Below, in pieces: positions 1 to 11,205 of a stretch of 19,176 nucleotides of DNA. A model generated the notes under the pieces. The model worked only from the letters and a program-made list of their open reading frames with translations, was not told the origin of the DNA and did no database searches. The stretch is taken from positions 1 to 19,176 of the forward strand of contig JANQBS010000481.1 in the NCBI GenBank assembly GCA_033085395.1, written 5' to 3'. Every line of letters begins with the position of its first letter. Position 1 is the stretch's first letter. A program made the position numbers and the translations under genes. The stretch comes from Xanthoparmelia taractica (Eukaryota; Ascomycota; Lecanoromycetes; Lecanorales; Parmeliaceae).

Positions 1-633
1 CTCGATTTGAGTGGCAAAAACACAAAATTCTCAAAAAACTCTGCCAAGGATTCTCAAGCTTCCTGCACACGCTAATACGAGAATTATCCTAAAAGATATA
101 TTCTTATAATAGATTCTCTAACGAAAATTTATAATTCAAGAAGATTTCTTAATATATTACGCTTAGCTATGTATAAATTAAAGCATAAGCATTTATGCGA
201 ACCCGTAGCGACCCTGAATTATCACACTGGCGCTAAAACTTGCTATCTAGGTGAGGTGCAGCGTTGGGACCGGGGTGCTTGCTGACCCGCGTTTGGAGCC
301 TTGAGAACAATTCCTTACATACTGAAAGAACTGCACATCAGCTTCCCTCATGCTGTCATGCTGGCATGCTGCCTCATTAGTCTTAGTGTTAAGGATGCGA
401 ACATGGCCAGGCACGAACGTAGGGTTCCCTATGCGGGTCTGATTGCTGAGGCTACAGAGCTCCCACTTTCTAAAGGATCCCATGCCCCCACCTGCGAACG
501 CGCAGACCTAATCACCCAGCTGCTTCATGATTCTTTCTCTTCGAATTGGTAGGCAACAAGGGAAAAGTTCTAGAGCTCTCTTTTGCTTTCCTCGCATCTC
601 TATTTCCCCTCAACACAATTTAGCTTAGGTCTG
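1..633. other. AT-rich edge and upstream region of the regulator gene
   Basis: Roughly 60-200 is AT-rich and TpA-rich, like the RIP-affected blocks elsewhere in the window. From about 200 the composition becomes normal. I see no coding region here: short ORFs on both strands overlap each other and match no family I recognise. The last few hundred bases presumably carry the promoter and 5' UTR of the Zn2Cys6 gene starting at 634. A pyrimidine-rich stretch (about 574-612) lies just before its ATG, as is common in fungal promoters. Confidence 0.5.
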
Positions 634-2612
634 ATGGCAGAAATGTTATCACCCGTCTCGGACATTGAGCCGCCTTCACAGTCACGGCAACGACCTGGCT
701 TGGCATGTGAGGAGTGTCGAAGACGAAAGTTACGCTGTGATGGAGAGCACCCGTGTGGAGTATGCGTAGATGCGGACGTGGAATGCAATGTCAACACCAC
801 CCGTCGTGCTCGAGGCCAAAAGAGAGGGTACCTTTCGTCTCTTCGAAGAAGAGTTGGTACGTCTCTTCCGGGGCTACCACATGATCGGGTAGGCTGACGC
901 CGAGTTTCTTGGTAGCCGAGCTGGAAGGTCTTCTCGATGAGACTCAAGCTGAATCAGTAGACATCCAGACTTCACTCATAAATTATACAGAGAAACAGGA
1001 CGTCAATGAGGAAAGATCCTCGGAGGAACAGCTTCGAGTGAGACGTGTCAGCGTGTCCAGCCTCGAAGACCCTGGCATGGATGGAGAATCATTGCAGCAA
1101 CCACCAGATTCTCCAAATACCTGGATGTCCGATTTGGTGCGTGAAGATCTGTATGCTTCCCTCAGTCCCCATCATTCCGGACTGAGCCACAAGCTCTAAT
1201 AATATCCAGGGGCCAATTGTATTTCGAACGAGTGCACACATTCACCCCCTTCCTTCATCGGCGCCGGTACTTTGCTTGTGCCAAACAGCCTTCTATTGGC
1301 CGATCACGCGTCAGCCTTCAACTCGCTATGTGGAATCTGGCCGCATCGTTCTCGGCTCAATATCGGCATCTGCAGGACAGATTGTATCGGACTACTAGAC
1401 ACATTCTCGAATCGCTGGAATTGAACGACAACAGAATAGAGTCGGTCGATCTCGAGCAAGCGCAAGCGTGGGTTCTCTTGTCGTTCTATGAATTTATGTG
1501 CATGCACTACCGACGAGGCTGGATGAGTCTGGGGCGCTCATTCCGCTTGTTGCAGCTGATGGGGCTTTATAAAATGGACGGCGCGGACCGCATTGTGAGT
1601 CGATACGGGATAGAGACGACGGTAGACTGGATCGAGACCGAGCAGAGAAGAAGGACTTTTTGGATGGCATACTGTTTAGATCGCCTCGTCAGCCTTCACA
1701 ACGGTTGTGCTTTAACATTCAACGAGCAAGTGGTACGTAAACCCCCAGTCAATCACCGTCGTTAGTTTACTTCCACCGGGCTTATGCTGTGGGACACTCA
1801 GATCTGCACTCGTCTTCCCTCATCAGAATCCGATTTTCAGTCCGGTCAATCCAGTAATTTAGGAGGTTTCCTTTCCGAAGCAATCGCCAGCAGTGATCAT
1901 ACTGTGCTCGCCCCCTTCACCGAAACTATTGTCCTTGCCACCATCTGCGGCCGCACCCTTTCTCACCGCCACCAGTGCGCCGTCGAGCGCGTCTACGGCG
2001 ACCTCTCCCAGGACTGCTGGACCCGCCATTCCTGGCTCCACAGAATTCTCGCGGCCCGAGTTCGCGCTCTCTCGCACTCCTGCTCCCCAACTTCCGATCC
2101 CATCAATCCGCTGATCCCCTTCACCGCTATTGTGGCCCATGCCACCGTTCTCGCCCTTTACGATATCGCAAAGTCTCTCCCTCACACCCCAGACACCCTG
2201 CACCTTACTACCCTCTCTACCTACGAAAGCTGCGCCATTTCCGCCGCGTGCGAGATTGCAAGCCTAGCAGAGACATTTCAGCAGTGCAGTTCCTTCAAGG
2301 CAAATATCCCTTCGGATAGAATTGGATGTGTGGTCTTGCTGATAGACCAAGAAGGCGCATCCGCTGCTGCCGTTCCCACTATACATGGCTGCCGAGTTCC
2401 TCTTGTCGCATAAGAGTATTCACGGGTCGTTTGGCGAGCTGTTTTGGAAAATCGTGGACGTTCTGAAGACTCTGCAGAGTGTGAGCAATCTGGCCAAGGA
2501 CCATGTCCGCGTATTAGAGTCACAGGCACTGGCTGCGTTGCTGGACCGCGATGATGGTGAGCCCGAGGCTTTTAAATTTTCTCCCAATCGTGTAGACGGA
2601 TATAGACTATAG
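634..2612 (+). CDS. Zn2Cys6 transcription factor with fungal-specific (MHR) domain, probable cluster regulator
   Basis: Proposed exons are 634-856, 916-1150, 1210-1732, 1802-2299 and 2355-2612. They join in frame to 578 residues ending in TAG. Residues 25-51 are a canonical binuclear zinc cluster, C-x2-C-x6-C-x5-C-x2-C-x6-C (Cys 25, 28, 35, 41, 44, 51), followed by a basic linker and a short leucine-containing segment suited to dimerisation. From about residue 150 the protein looks like the fungal-specific transcription-factor domain (QLYFERVH, then HRRRY; later RRRTFWMAYCLDR). The start is the first ATG in frame with the zinc cluster. Introns 1 and 2 are 59 nt each and intron 3 is 69 nt, with GT-AG ends; intron 1 has a CTGAC branch point. 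Intron 4 seems to be GC-AG. The gene converges on the polyketide synthase and is most likely its pathway-specific nuclear activator; that role is inferred from position. The DNA target is unknown. Confidence 0.9.
2300..2354 (+). other. Putative non-canonical GC-AG intron in the regulator gene
   Basis: The frame must change between about 2299 and 2355 to join the upstream FKxx segment to the downstream HPLLPFPLYMAAEF segment, both typical of this family. No GT donor of usable length and phase exists nearby. AAG|GCAAAT at 2300 gives a GC donor, CTGAT near 2338-2342 a branch point, and AAG at 2352-2354 (or 2349-2351) an acceptor. Both acceptors keep frame and differ by one lysine. A genuine frameshift is the alternative. 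Confidence 0.6.
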
Positions 2613-2689
2613 AACTGTGAAGTGACTTGAGTATGATTAACTATCCTACCTATACCTCTTCTGCAAGAACCAAGACACATCACTTAGTG

Positions 2690-3000
2690 AAATCTCGTTA
2701 TAAATTTAAATACAAGTAAAGATCTTCTTAAAAGAATAGTACTAGTTATAGTATTCGCTTAAGAGAGTAATTTTCTGATATGAAAGTAGAATATATTTAC
2801 TTAAAGATAGTCGTAGATTTTCTAAATTCCTAATATATTAAAAACTATAATCTCTTATATAATCTATTTTAATTAAAAATTTAAAAATTTATTAATCTAG
2901 ATTATATTCTATTCTATTACGAAATATCTTATATTATTAGTATATTTGATTACTAGATTATTAAGTGTTTATCTAAAGCTAATTCTTAGTCGAATCTAGT
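2690..3000. repeat. AT-rich, RIP-like block between regulator and PKS
   Basis: About 300 bases dominated by TpA and ApT, with few CpA or TpG dinucleotides and no usable ORF. The change from GC-balanced coding sequence at 2612 is abrupt. This composition is typical of a RIP-mutated repeat remnant in ascomycetes. No element type can be identified. Confidence 0.6.
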
Positions 3001-3306
3001 CACGTGATCTTGTTCACCATCTAGTTCCATATACTGAATCCTACTTCTCAACTCTCATCTCCTTTATCATGCCAAAGACTCTTCCTCTTTCCACCCACGA
3101 ACACACCTGCTCACCAGCTCCCTGCTCACGGCTGCCTTGCTTTTAAGCGTCCCTGAGTGCCATATCCAAAATGAGCCTTCCGCACGGCACCGTATCAGCC
3201 CGCCGCGACGTCATTGACCGGGCACCATGACAGGAACCCTCAAATGCCGGCAACGCCTCAGCGTGTGCGATAATTTGACTAGAAACGCGAAGTGCTCCAC
3301 GGTATT
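3001..3306. other. Non-coding stretch beyond the eroded PKS 3' end
   Basis: Composition is balanced, unlike the AT-rich block before it. On the minus strand this is where the rest of the PKS reductase domain would lie, but I could not recognise further reductase motifs in any frame. It may be heavily decayed reductase sequence or unrelated DNA brought in by a deletion. A CACGTG palindrome occurs near 3001-3006. Confidence 0.4.
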
Positions 3307-3567
3307 TCAGTAGTCGCCCGTCTTAGACCCGGGGATCTGGCCATGATGGGGCGGCGGCACACGGTTCTGGCAGATGACAGTTCTCATTGTAGACTGCGAG
3401 GCGATATAGGCGTCGAGATGAGCGTCCAGGCTGCCGGTGACGCCGGTTACAAGCACGCATTGGCCGACAGGACCTGACATAGCCCTGCAATTGGATTGGG
3501 CCGGCGGAGTGAAGTACTTTCGTACGAATGCATCAACGGACGCTTGGCGAGCTGCGATATCAGTCAG
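3307..3567 (-). pseudogene. Remnant of the PKS terminal thioester reductase (R) domain and its linker
   Basis: Read on the minus strand in a frame different from that of the PKS, this stretch encodes a linker (AARQASVDAFVRKY) and then VLVTGVTGSLDAHL, followed by RTVICQNR, before a TGA at 3309-3307. That is the N-terminal Rossmann unit of the NAD(P)-dependent thioester reductase domain ending group VII fungal NR-PKSs, whose usual motif is TGxTGxxGAHL followed by CLNR. Two kinds of damage are visible: the frame is shifted relative to the PKS ORF, and the last glycine of the dinucleotide-binding motif is aspartate. The several hundred residues that should follow (catalytic Tyr/Lys region) are not recognisable. 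The domain cannot work. Identification rests on motif reading only. Confidence 0.8.
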
Positions 3568-6500
3568 CTGCTGGAATTTGCAGACCCCTTGGGAGGTTCA
3601 GCATGCACTCATACCTAGGACCTGATGCCAGCGCGATGATGATAGATTGAATACTAGCTTCTGGGAGTTCTCCTTCCGTCCAATCCACGCGGCCGTATCC
3701 AACGTCCTGCAATGTTGTTTCCCAGACCGAGGGCGGCGCCAGGGCGTGCTGGCGACCATCGTCGAAGAGCCACCAGCCTTCTACGAGGCCAAAGGTCAAG
3801 TCGACCCAGGGAAGGGGCTCGGTCATTTCCAGCATCATGAGAAAGCCGTCGGGGCGGAGAATGTTGTGGATGTTCTTGAGCGAGTTGGCTAGACTGTGCG
3901 TGGCATGGACGCAGTTTGTCGCAATGATGATATGCTGGCTTTGCAGTAGGTCAGCAGCTGCCGGCTTTTCGATGTCCAACGTCCGGCAATCCACAAAAGA
4001 GTATTGTTTGAACCGCTTCCGTGCTGCCGCGACAAGCGAAGACGACACATCCGTCACGGTATATCGCACCGGTATACCTAGACTTGCAAGGACTTTCATC
4101 ATCTTTGCCGTGGTCCCCCCTGTGCCGGCACCCATCTCGAGAATATTGATCGTCTCTCCGGTCTTGGGGATCTCGGAGAGAAGCTGTTTCAGGAAGTCCG
4201 CCATCTGTTCGATCCAGACCACGTTGATGGGCGATTTGCCGTACATATCTGTTGCAATTTCTTTGCCTTCTACGGATCCGAAGATCAGCTGCAGGGCGTC
4301 AGCTCTGCCGCTTAGGCAATCTGCCAATCTGGCCCCCGTCAGATACGTCAATCGGTGGTCGGAGGCATGGTCCGAGGACGTGCGGATCAGGTCCTGCAGC
4401 AGAGCCTTGGCGGACTTGGTGGGAGGCAGAGTGGCTGTCCGCGTGAAGCGAGAGCCGTCGGCATTGATGAGTCGAGCTTCCTTCTCGAGGAGATTGTATA
4501 CGAACTTGACGAATTTCTCGTGGCGAGGAAGATAATCAATCTGGGGTAGTTGTTGGCCAGGCTTCATAGTCCGAAGGGAGCAGCCCAATTCTTCGAAGGC
4601 ATCGATGATGTGTGCGATGCAAAGCTCAGTTGATCTCGGTAAAACGCTGTCAACGTAGTTTCCAAGCTTCTGCTCGACGATGATGTCATCCGTGGCTTCC
4701 TTTGATCTCCTGAACGTTTCCAAGATTACCGTTCGAGGCAGCTCGTTTTCTTCATCGGTCGATGAGGCACCACTGGCGGGTGTGGTGAAGCCGTTGACAT
4801 GGGCAGCATCGCCGTTTGCCTTCGCAGTGCTTACCTCTTCTTCTATTCCGCTAATTTGCTCCTCGTCAGCGGCACCGTCATCGCTCTGACCTAACGTCGT
4901 CTGGATGCAGTTGATGAGACTTTTGAAATCGGTCAAATCCATCAGCTGAGACGTTTCTAGAGTGCACTTGAAAGCTACTTCAACCTCATGAGCCAATTCC
5001 ATCCCCATGAGAGAGTCGATTCCCATTTCCACAAGGTCAGAGTCGTCCTTGATCTGATCAGCGTCGAGACCTGACATGTCGCACAAGAGCTCTCGAACTC
5101 GGCTAGAAATGTTGGGCCCTAAAGATTGTTTTTGCTTCTCCGGTACAAGAGCTTTGGTTGTAGAATTAGTAGTCGGTGCAGCAACAGAAGGCTCTACAAA
5201 ATTGAATGCCTCGGTGCTCGTGGGAAGAGATGGAGGAGCTGCCTCGGTTCCCTTTCCAGCACCACTGAGTCTGGACAATATCTTACCAAAGCTAGCTTTC
5301 GAGACCTTCTGATAGCGTATCCCCAGTATCACTTCCAGTAACGCACCATCGCGCGGGTCGAAGACGAAAATATCACTGATAAACTCCTTGTCTGATGAAC
5401 GGTGATGACTTGCGAAGACCTCCCAAACTTCTGGTCTTCTGGTGTCTGCGCGAAGCTTGGGTGAACGGATCCACTCATCAATCCTGTTGGAAATATACAT
5501 CTCGCTGGCCGCTCTATCAGTCATACAGTTGACGAAAATAGCACCAACTTGCCAGAAGCTGTCAGCTAGGCCTATGTCGAGCCAGGTCTCTCCCGTGTAT
5601 CTCTTAACGATCCGCCCGGCGGACTCATCCCCTTCACTTACTATCTTCTGCACGCCTTTGTACAGATCGGCATACTCAATGATCTCGGCGAACGCCTTGT
5701 AAACGTTGCGCCCTTGTATAACTTCATCGGCATTGGTACTCTCCAAGAGACGCAGGCAGCGCTGTCTTCCAACTAAACGCTCGTATCTGGCGAAGTCCTG
5801 GTGTACTTGCGGATCTTCTGCGGCTCGGAACGCAATTCGACCAGATACATGCAGCGTTGGTTTTGATCCGTCTTTCCCGTCATCGCTGATCATTTTCCAA
5901 TCCCAAACCAGACCGTCGATATCATTGGCTTCGGCGTCTAGCCAGACAGACCGAGATAGGTCGAGGGCCATCGGGGTATGGCTATCCATCCCTTGAAGCT
6001 GCGGTTGAAAACTAAGATCTGTAAAATCTGGACGGAGGCTCATCAAAGCGTCAATGGCGATATCAAGTTGCAGTGTGGTTGGGCAGACCACGGCTGTTTG
6101 AGCAATTCTGTGACCAGAGACGTAGTCTTTGAACTTCTCGGTCATTGTGTTAATTTGGTACCGAACGGAAGTGGGCTTGTCGTCCAAATTTCTGACAAGA
6201 CTCCATAGGCCTTTTGGCACATCGAGCATCTGCGATTGAGCAACTGGTACTGCAATTGCTTCTTGTGGGGTTTTGAGTACCATCCAGTGCTTACTCTTCT
6301 CAAACTGATATGGCGGCAATAGAAGAAGAGCGTATTCACGTGTCTGTACTGAGTGGTGTGGCCAGAAAGATACGTCCAACCCTGCTCTCCAAAGGTTCAT
6401 TGTCGAGTCTATGAGGAACTGGAATGAGCTCTCGGTGTTGATATTGATAGGTTGGAAGAAGGAGGAGCTAGATGACCCCAGAGCTCGGCTCGCCATTGTC

Positions 6501-9500
6501 GTAATCGTCGAGTTAGACCCAGCCTCGAGCCAGATGTAAGATGCGTACCGCTGAGACAGTCTCTGAACTGCGGCGTTGAAATATACAGGGTTCCTCATGT
6601 GGTTCGGCAGGAATGCAGCAGTCAGCTTATCCGTGGATGCAGTCTCTGTGGCCATTTCTATTGGAATCAATGGTTGCCGAAATGTCAGGCCTTTGCCCAG
6701 TCGCTCCAAGTCCGCCATGAGAGGTTCAACCAGGGTTGAATGGAAGGCATTGGTGACATTTAATTTCTTCGCCTTTAGTGATGAACTCACCGCAACTTCT
6801 GCAGCAACGTCGACGGCCTTGGTAGTACCGGCGACTGTAAAACTTCTGGGGCCATTGTAGCAAGCAATCGTAAGTGCCGGCTCTTCCGGGCAGAGTTTAC
6901 ACGACTCCGACAACAGTTTCTTCACATCCTCCAGATCAGCTTCGACAGCGATCATGGATCCTTTCTCGTCGCCCCACCTCGCATCGATCAAGCATGCCCG
7001 ACCCACAACCATTTTGAGGGCGTCCTCAAGAGACAGAACACCTGATATACACAGGGCTGTCAATTCACCAAAGCTATGACCGACGACGGCTGCAACTTCA
7101 ATTCCACAGTCTATCCAGCTCATTGCACAAGAGTACTGGATCGCAAAGAGCAAAGTTTGGAGCTTCACAATATCTTGAACTGGCGATTTTTGGAAAATCT
7201 CAGGGTACAAGCCTTGGAACCCCATAGAATGGCACACAACATCGCAGTGATCTAGATGACTCCGCAGAATCTTGGTGCTTTCATAAACCTGTCGATCCAG
7301 TCCAATGAATGTTGAGATCTGACCACCGAAGCAGAGCACAACGGGCCTTGGGGCTGGGCGAGCAGCCGCTATAATGCTCTTGTCACCAGCCTCAAATGTT
7401 GTGAGCTTCTGTTCCAACTCGTTCACGGAGCTGCAACTGAATATAAGGGAGTGGCTAAGTGTCCGATTCGATTGGCGTGCTACCTGAAACGACAAGGTCT
7501 CAATATCCAGTTCCTTCGCAAGCATTTGCGTTCTCAGAAATAGGCGGAATCTCGTTGAGTATGCTTGAAGACTCTTTTCGCCGAGACCGGAAAACCAAAA
7601 CGGAAACTTTCTGCCGGAATGACGACTTTCCTTCCCATGCAGAACGGTAGAGGCAGGTGCCTGTGTCACTATCATAGAAGCATTCGAGCCGGAAGCACCG
7701 TAGTTGTTGATGAGCGCCGCTCGGAAATCAATGCTCCATGGTTTTAGGCGCGTTGGAATCTCTATCTTGTCCCGCGGTGAAGCTTTGATAGCAGGATTGA
7801 TTGATTTGAAGCTTGCTTGCGGTGGTATAAAGCCTTTGGAAATCATCAAAAGTACCTTTATCAACGCAATGATTCCTGAAGCAGACTCTGTGTGGCCGAC
7901 AAATCCTTTCACAGAGCCGAGCGAAAGAGACCCCAATCCACCAAATACTCTGCAAATACCGTCGTACTCTGCAGGATCACCCACGGAAGTGCCAGTTCCA
8001 TGAGCTTCTACAACCGAAATCTGTTTCGGCTCGAGTCCAGCCTGACGGGTGATATCGGAGAAAAGGCCAGACAAGGAGTCTGCGTTCGGAACAGTAATGG
8101 GCGTGCAGTTCTGATTCTGATAAACAGAACTCGCACTAATGCAGCCCAGAATTTGATCACCGTCAGCAACGGCGGCAGAGAACTTCTTTAAAAAGACAGC
8201 GCCGACCCCTTCACCTCTGCAGTAGCCGTCTGCCTTCTCATCAAAAGGCTTACATTGCCCTGTTGGGCTGAGAAAGGACGCTCCTGCAAGATTCTCAAAC
8301 CATTGAGGATGTGTCATAATGTTAACGCCTCCGGCTAATGCACCAACACATTCACCACCAAGAATAGCTTTGCATGCGGAATGGACGGCGACAGAGGATG
8401 AAGAGCAGGCTGTATCGATAGTGAGGCTGGGACCCGTCCAGCCAAAGTAGTGACTGATCTTCCCCGCTACGAAGCTCTTCAAATTGCCTGTTGCCGAATA
8501 CGCATTAGCTGGATAACAAGCAATATTGTTTTCATAATCAACAAGGCCGACCCCTAACCAACACCCAATGTGCTTATCTCTATCCGACGAACCAAAGTAA
8601 CCTGACTGCTCTACGGCTTGATATGCTGTTTGTAGCATGAGGCGGTGTTGTGGATCAGTTGATGCCATTTCTCGAGGACTCTTCTTGAAGAATTTATGGT
8701 CGAAAGCATCATGGTCCTGGATAAAATTTCCATACCACTTCCTCTTCGGATCAGGCTTACGCCAGAGTGTCTCGAAACCGAAGCGGGAGGGTGGCACTTC
8801 AGTATGTTGCGACTTGCCAGCACATAAAAGTTCCCAGAACTCCTCGACATCTGATGCTCCACTGACATTGCAAGCCATACCAATCACAGCGATCCCATTT
8901 TGGGCCAGGGCATCGTTGTATATCGGGGATGGTTTGCTCGCCACACTGAGACTTGCAACGTGGACCAGTCGATGATCATACTGAGGCAGCAACGTTGGGG
9001 GTACGCAACGTTCAGGGCCAAAGGTGGCAATAAGCGAGTCCTCATGCGTAAAGCGCGAGGGCTGTAGCGCAACAAATGTTTGGTACCAGTTGCACTGTTC
9101 CAGGAGAATGGATCTCAGAGCAAAACGATGCAGGCTTCCCGTTTCAAGATAGTCACCATCGGAAGTTGATCGAGTTGGCACGACCAGACTGGAGGCATCG
9201 GGAAGCTGGAAGGCTGAGTGCGAGTCACAGTATCCAATGAGCGTTTCCACATCCTCGCGATAGGATTCGCAGTGGAATCTTCCGCGAAGCCCAACTTCCT
9301 TAGCAATTACTCCTACTTCGTTTAGCTGTTCTAGTATCGCGGAAGCAGCGCTCATCGGAGTGGTCAATGTGACTCGCTTCTTGTCGTACAGCACTGAAAG
9401 ATATGCCTGCCGGTACCCATGATATCAGCACTGGTGATCTAATCCAAGTGGGGTAGTAGACTTTGCCTACCTCTGGAAAGCTCTTCACTATCCGTGTCAG

Positions 9501-10121
9501 TTCAGTTTCGGTCTCACTGGAATTCCATGCCAATGAGAAAGATTTGGATATGTCATGAGGTCCGGCAGCATTGTCTCTAGCATCGACCACCGCTCCGATC
9601 AACATCGCAAGACGGATAACCACAGCACCATGTTGTTCAAGCTCCACTTGGTTTGCCGAGCTGGACACGGCGAGTGCGGACAAGAAACCAGTACAAAACC
9701 CAAGGGTTTCGACATCGTTTTTGAAGACTCCATGGTGGTCTTCTCGATTATCAGAACCAGGTTGAATGGAATCGAGATATCCCAAGTACTGGACAAGATG
9801 CGTTATAACAACAAGAGGTGTTAGGAGAATATTCGGGAGGGGAAAAGAAGCCCGAGAGAACTTTCCCGTCCTGAGCCAGTCGGTCAAGTCTTGCAGCAGA
9901 ACCGCACCATGTGTGACTCGTATACTGGGATTATTCTCCGAGACATCTGTCCAATGACCTGGAAGTCCTGCGACGTTGTCCAGAATCCATTGGCTCATCG
10001 GGAGTCCCAGCAGTGCTATTCTCAGCTGACTGACGGACTCTTCGGAGAACGAAAGGGCCTGGGGGCCAAATAACAATAACGTTGTCCCCAATGGGGCTTG
10101 AGAAGATCGAATGTCGCCCAT
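3560..10121 (-). CDS. Non-reducing polyketide synthase, SAT-KS-AT-PT-ACP-CMeT, lacking a release domain
   Basis: Two exons (10121-9471 and 9406-3560) with a 64-nt GT-AG intron give 2165 residues. The start is the ATG opening a typical SAT N-terminus (LLLFGPQALSF). The SAT domain has GFCTG with Cys143 and GRFH with His262. KS (about 385-800) has DTACSSS with Cys551, HGTGT with His686 and GHTE with His722. AT has GHSFGE with Ser995. PT (about 1280-1590) has His1316 and Asp1499. ACP has GIDSLMGMEL with phosphopantetheine Ser1682. CMeT has the SAM-binding motif EMGAGTGGTT (about 1974-1983). The enzyme should build an unreduced, C-methylated aromatic chain from malonyl-CoA and SAM in the cytosol. 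The ORF stops right after CMeT with no TE or R domain. R-domain remnants follow in another frame, so this looks like a C-terminally truncated group VII (CitS/azaphilone-type) synthase. The product is unknown. Confidence 0.95.
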
Positions 10122-11205
10122 TGCTATCAATTAATACGCACGGAGCACCTTTGAAGGCTTTGCAAAAGTACTCAATGTTCAAGAAGATGGGATTAGAGGA
10201 TTGATCGTATATTAGTACAAACCTAAGATACCCAAGAGAGACCCATCTTTTAGAGTACTCGAATTTATTCGCTGATCTAGATAACATAGTAGCAACCGTT
10301 GAGCTGGGAGACCTAGGAAAATCGCTCAATGGACAACCAATGAACCAGAAAGTACGCACGTTGCCGTGCAAGCCAACAGACAATAAGATAGTATACCTGT
10401 CCCCACACTGTGCATTGCATAGATCTACGAACGTTAGCTGCGAATTTCATGCATACGAGCGATATAGCGTAAGCTGGACACATCCGATGAGCTGACGAAG
10501 CTTACGCCGGTACCCACAAATCGACTCATGTGAAAGCCTACCATTGTTCATGTCAATGCGAGAAAAAAAAAAAGAAAGAAAAAACTCCGAGATACCTTCC
10601 AGGCTGGAAATGAAAACTCCGACACATCGCTGGGAAGGACTAGTATGCTGCATTAGATCGCATCCTTCTCGTCATTCAGGATTCTGGCCACTGGATGTTA
10701 TCAATGATGGCAAGTGCGAGTAAGTGCCTAGATACGGCATCCTATTGACGTCAACGGCGGCCGCACATATAATCTGAAGTCGAACAAAGCGAACACTAGC
10801 GAACGTGGCCATGCTAGGGCTTATCTAATCGTCTTTATCGTAAGGCTACTCAATACTCGGGATTACGATATCTCGTAAGGCATATGCAGAACTGACGTGA
10901 GCAGTACCGGTGGGGCTCCATATTACCTTCCCTTGTTCTTGCTCCGATTTTGATGCTGACATTTTACCGACATTCTCAGCTGGATAGAATACTCCGCACG
11001 TGGAAGCGAGCTTACTTGAGAGCCAAGTTAACAAATTTCCTCTACACTTCTGATCATTTTGTATTTTCTCTCCAGTCTCACAAAACACAGAAGACGCCAG
11101 AAAGTCTCCACGTCAGTCGCGCCGACCCGCCAGTCCCGAAACGAATTATTTACACAGTCTCACGTCAAACCCACTCCCCTGATTGACTCTCGCCCTTGTC
11201 TCACA
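10122..11205. promoter_or_regulatory. Divergent intergenic promoter region between PKS and FSH1 hydrolase
   Basis: About 1.1 kb separates the PKS start (minus) from the hydrolase start (plus), so the region must hold both promoters. A minus-strand ORF of 150 codons (10383-9931) overlaps the PKS start in another frame and has no recognisable domain; I do not regard it as a gene. Visible candidates are a TGACGTCA palindrome, a neighbouring CGGCGGCCG, and an A-rich run at about 10560-10585. Co-regulation of the two genes is plausible but not shown. Confidence 0.6.
10746..10753. promoter_or_regulatory. Consensus CRE palindrome TGACGTCA
   Basis: A perfect TGACGTCA lies between the divergent PKS and hydrolase genes, about 625 bp from the PKS start and 450 bp from the hydrolase start. 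ATF/CREB-type bZIP proteins bind this consensus. CGGCGGCCG (about 10755-10763), containing inverted CGG half-sites of the kind Zn2Cys6 proteins contact, follows immediately. Function is inferred; an 8-bp match can occur by chance. Confidence 0.4.

Noticed and set aside
1859..2203. Antisense and alternate-frame ORFs over the regulator's fourth exon
   Set aside because: They are shadows in GC-balanced coding DNA with no family features; the sense frame carries conserved transcription-factor sequence.
3552..3621. An intron that would join the PKS to the reductase remnant
   Set aside because: The donor is weak, and even if spliced the frame ends at TGA 3309 with a damaged cofactor motif, so no working reductase results.
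9931..10383. 150-codon minus-strand ORF overlapping the PKS start
   Set aside because: It is in another frame from the PKS exon, has no recognisable domain, and the SAT N-terminus starts cleanly at ATG 10121.
11059..11205. N-terminal extension of the FSH1 hydrolase from 11059
   Set aside because: The extra 49 residues do not resemble the family, and ATG 11206 has a better context and sits just before the conserved N-terminus.
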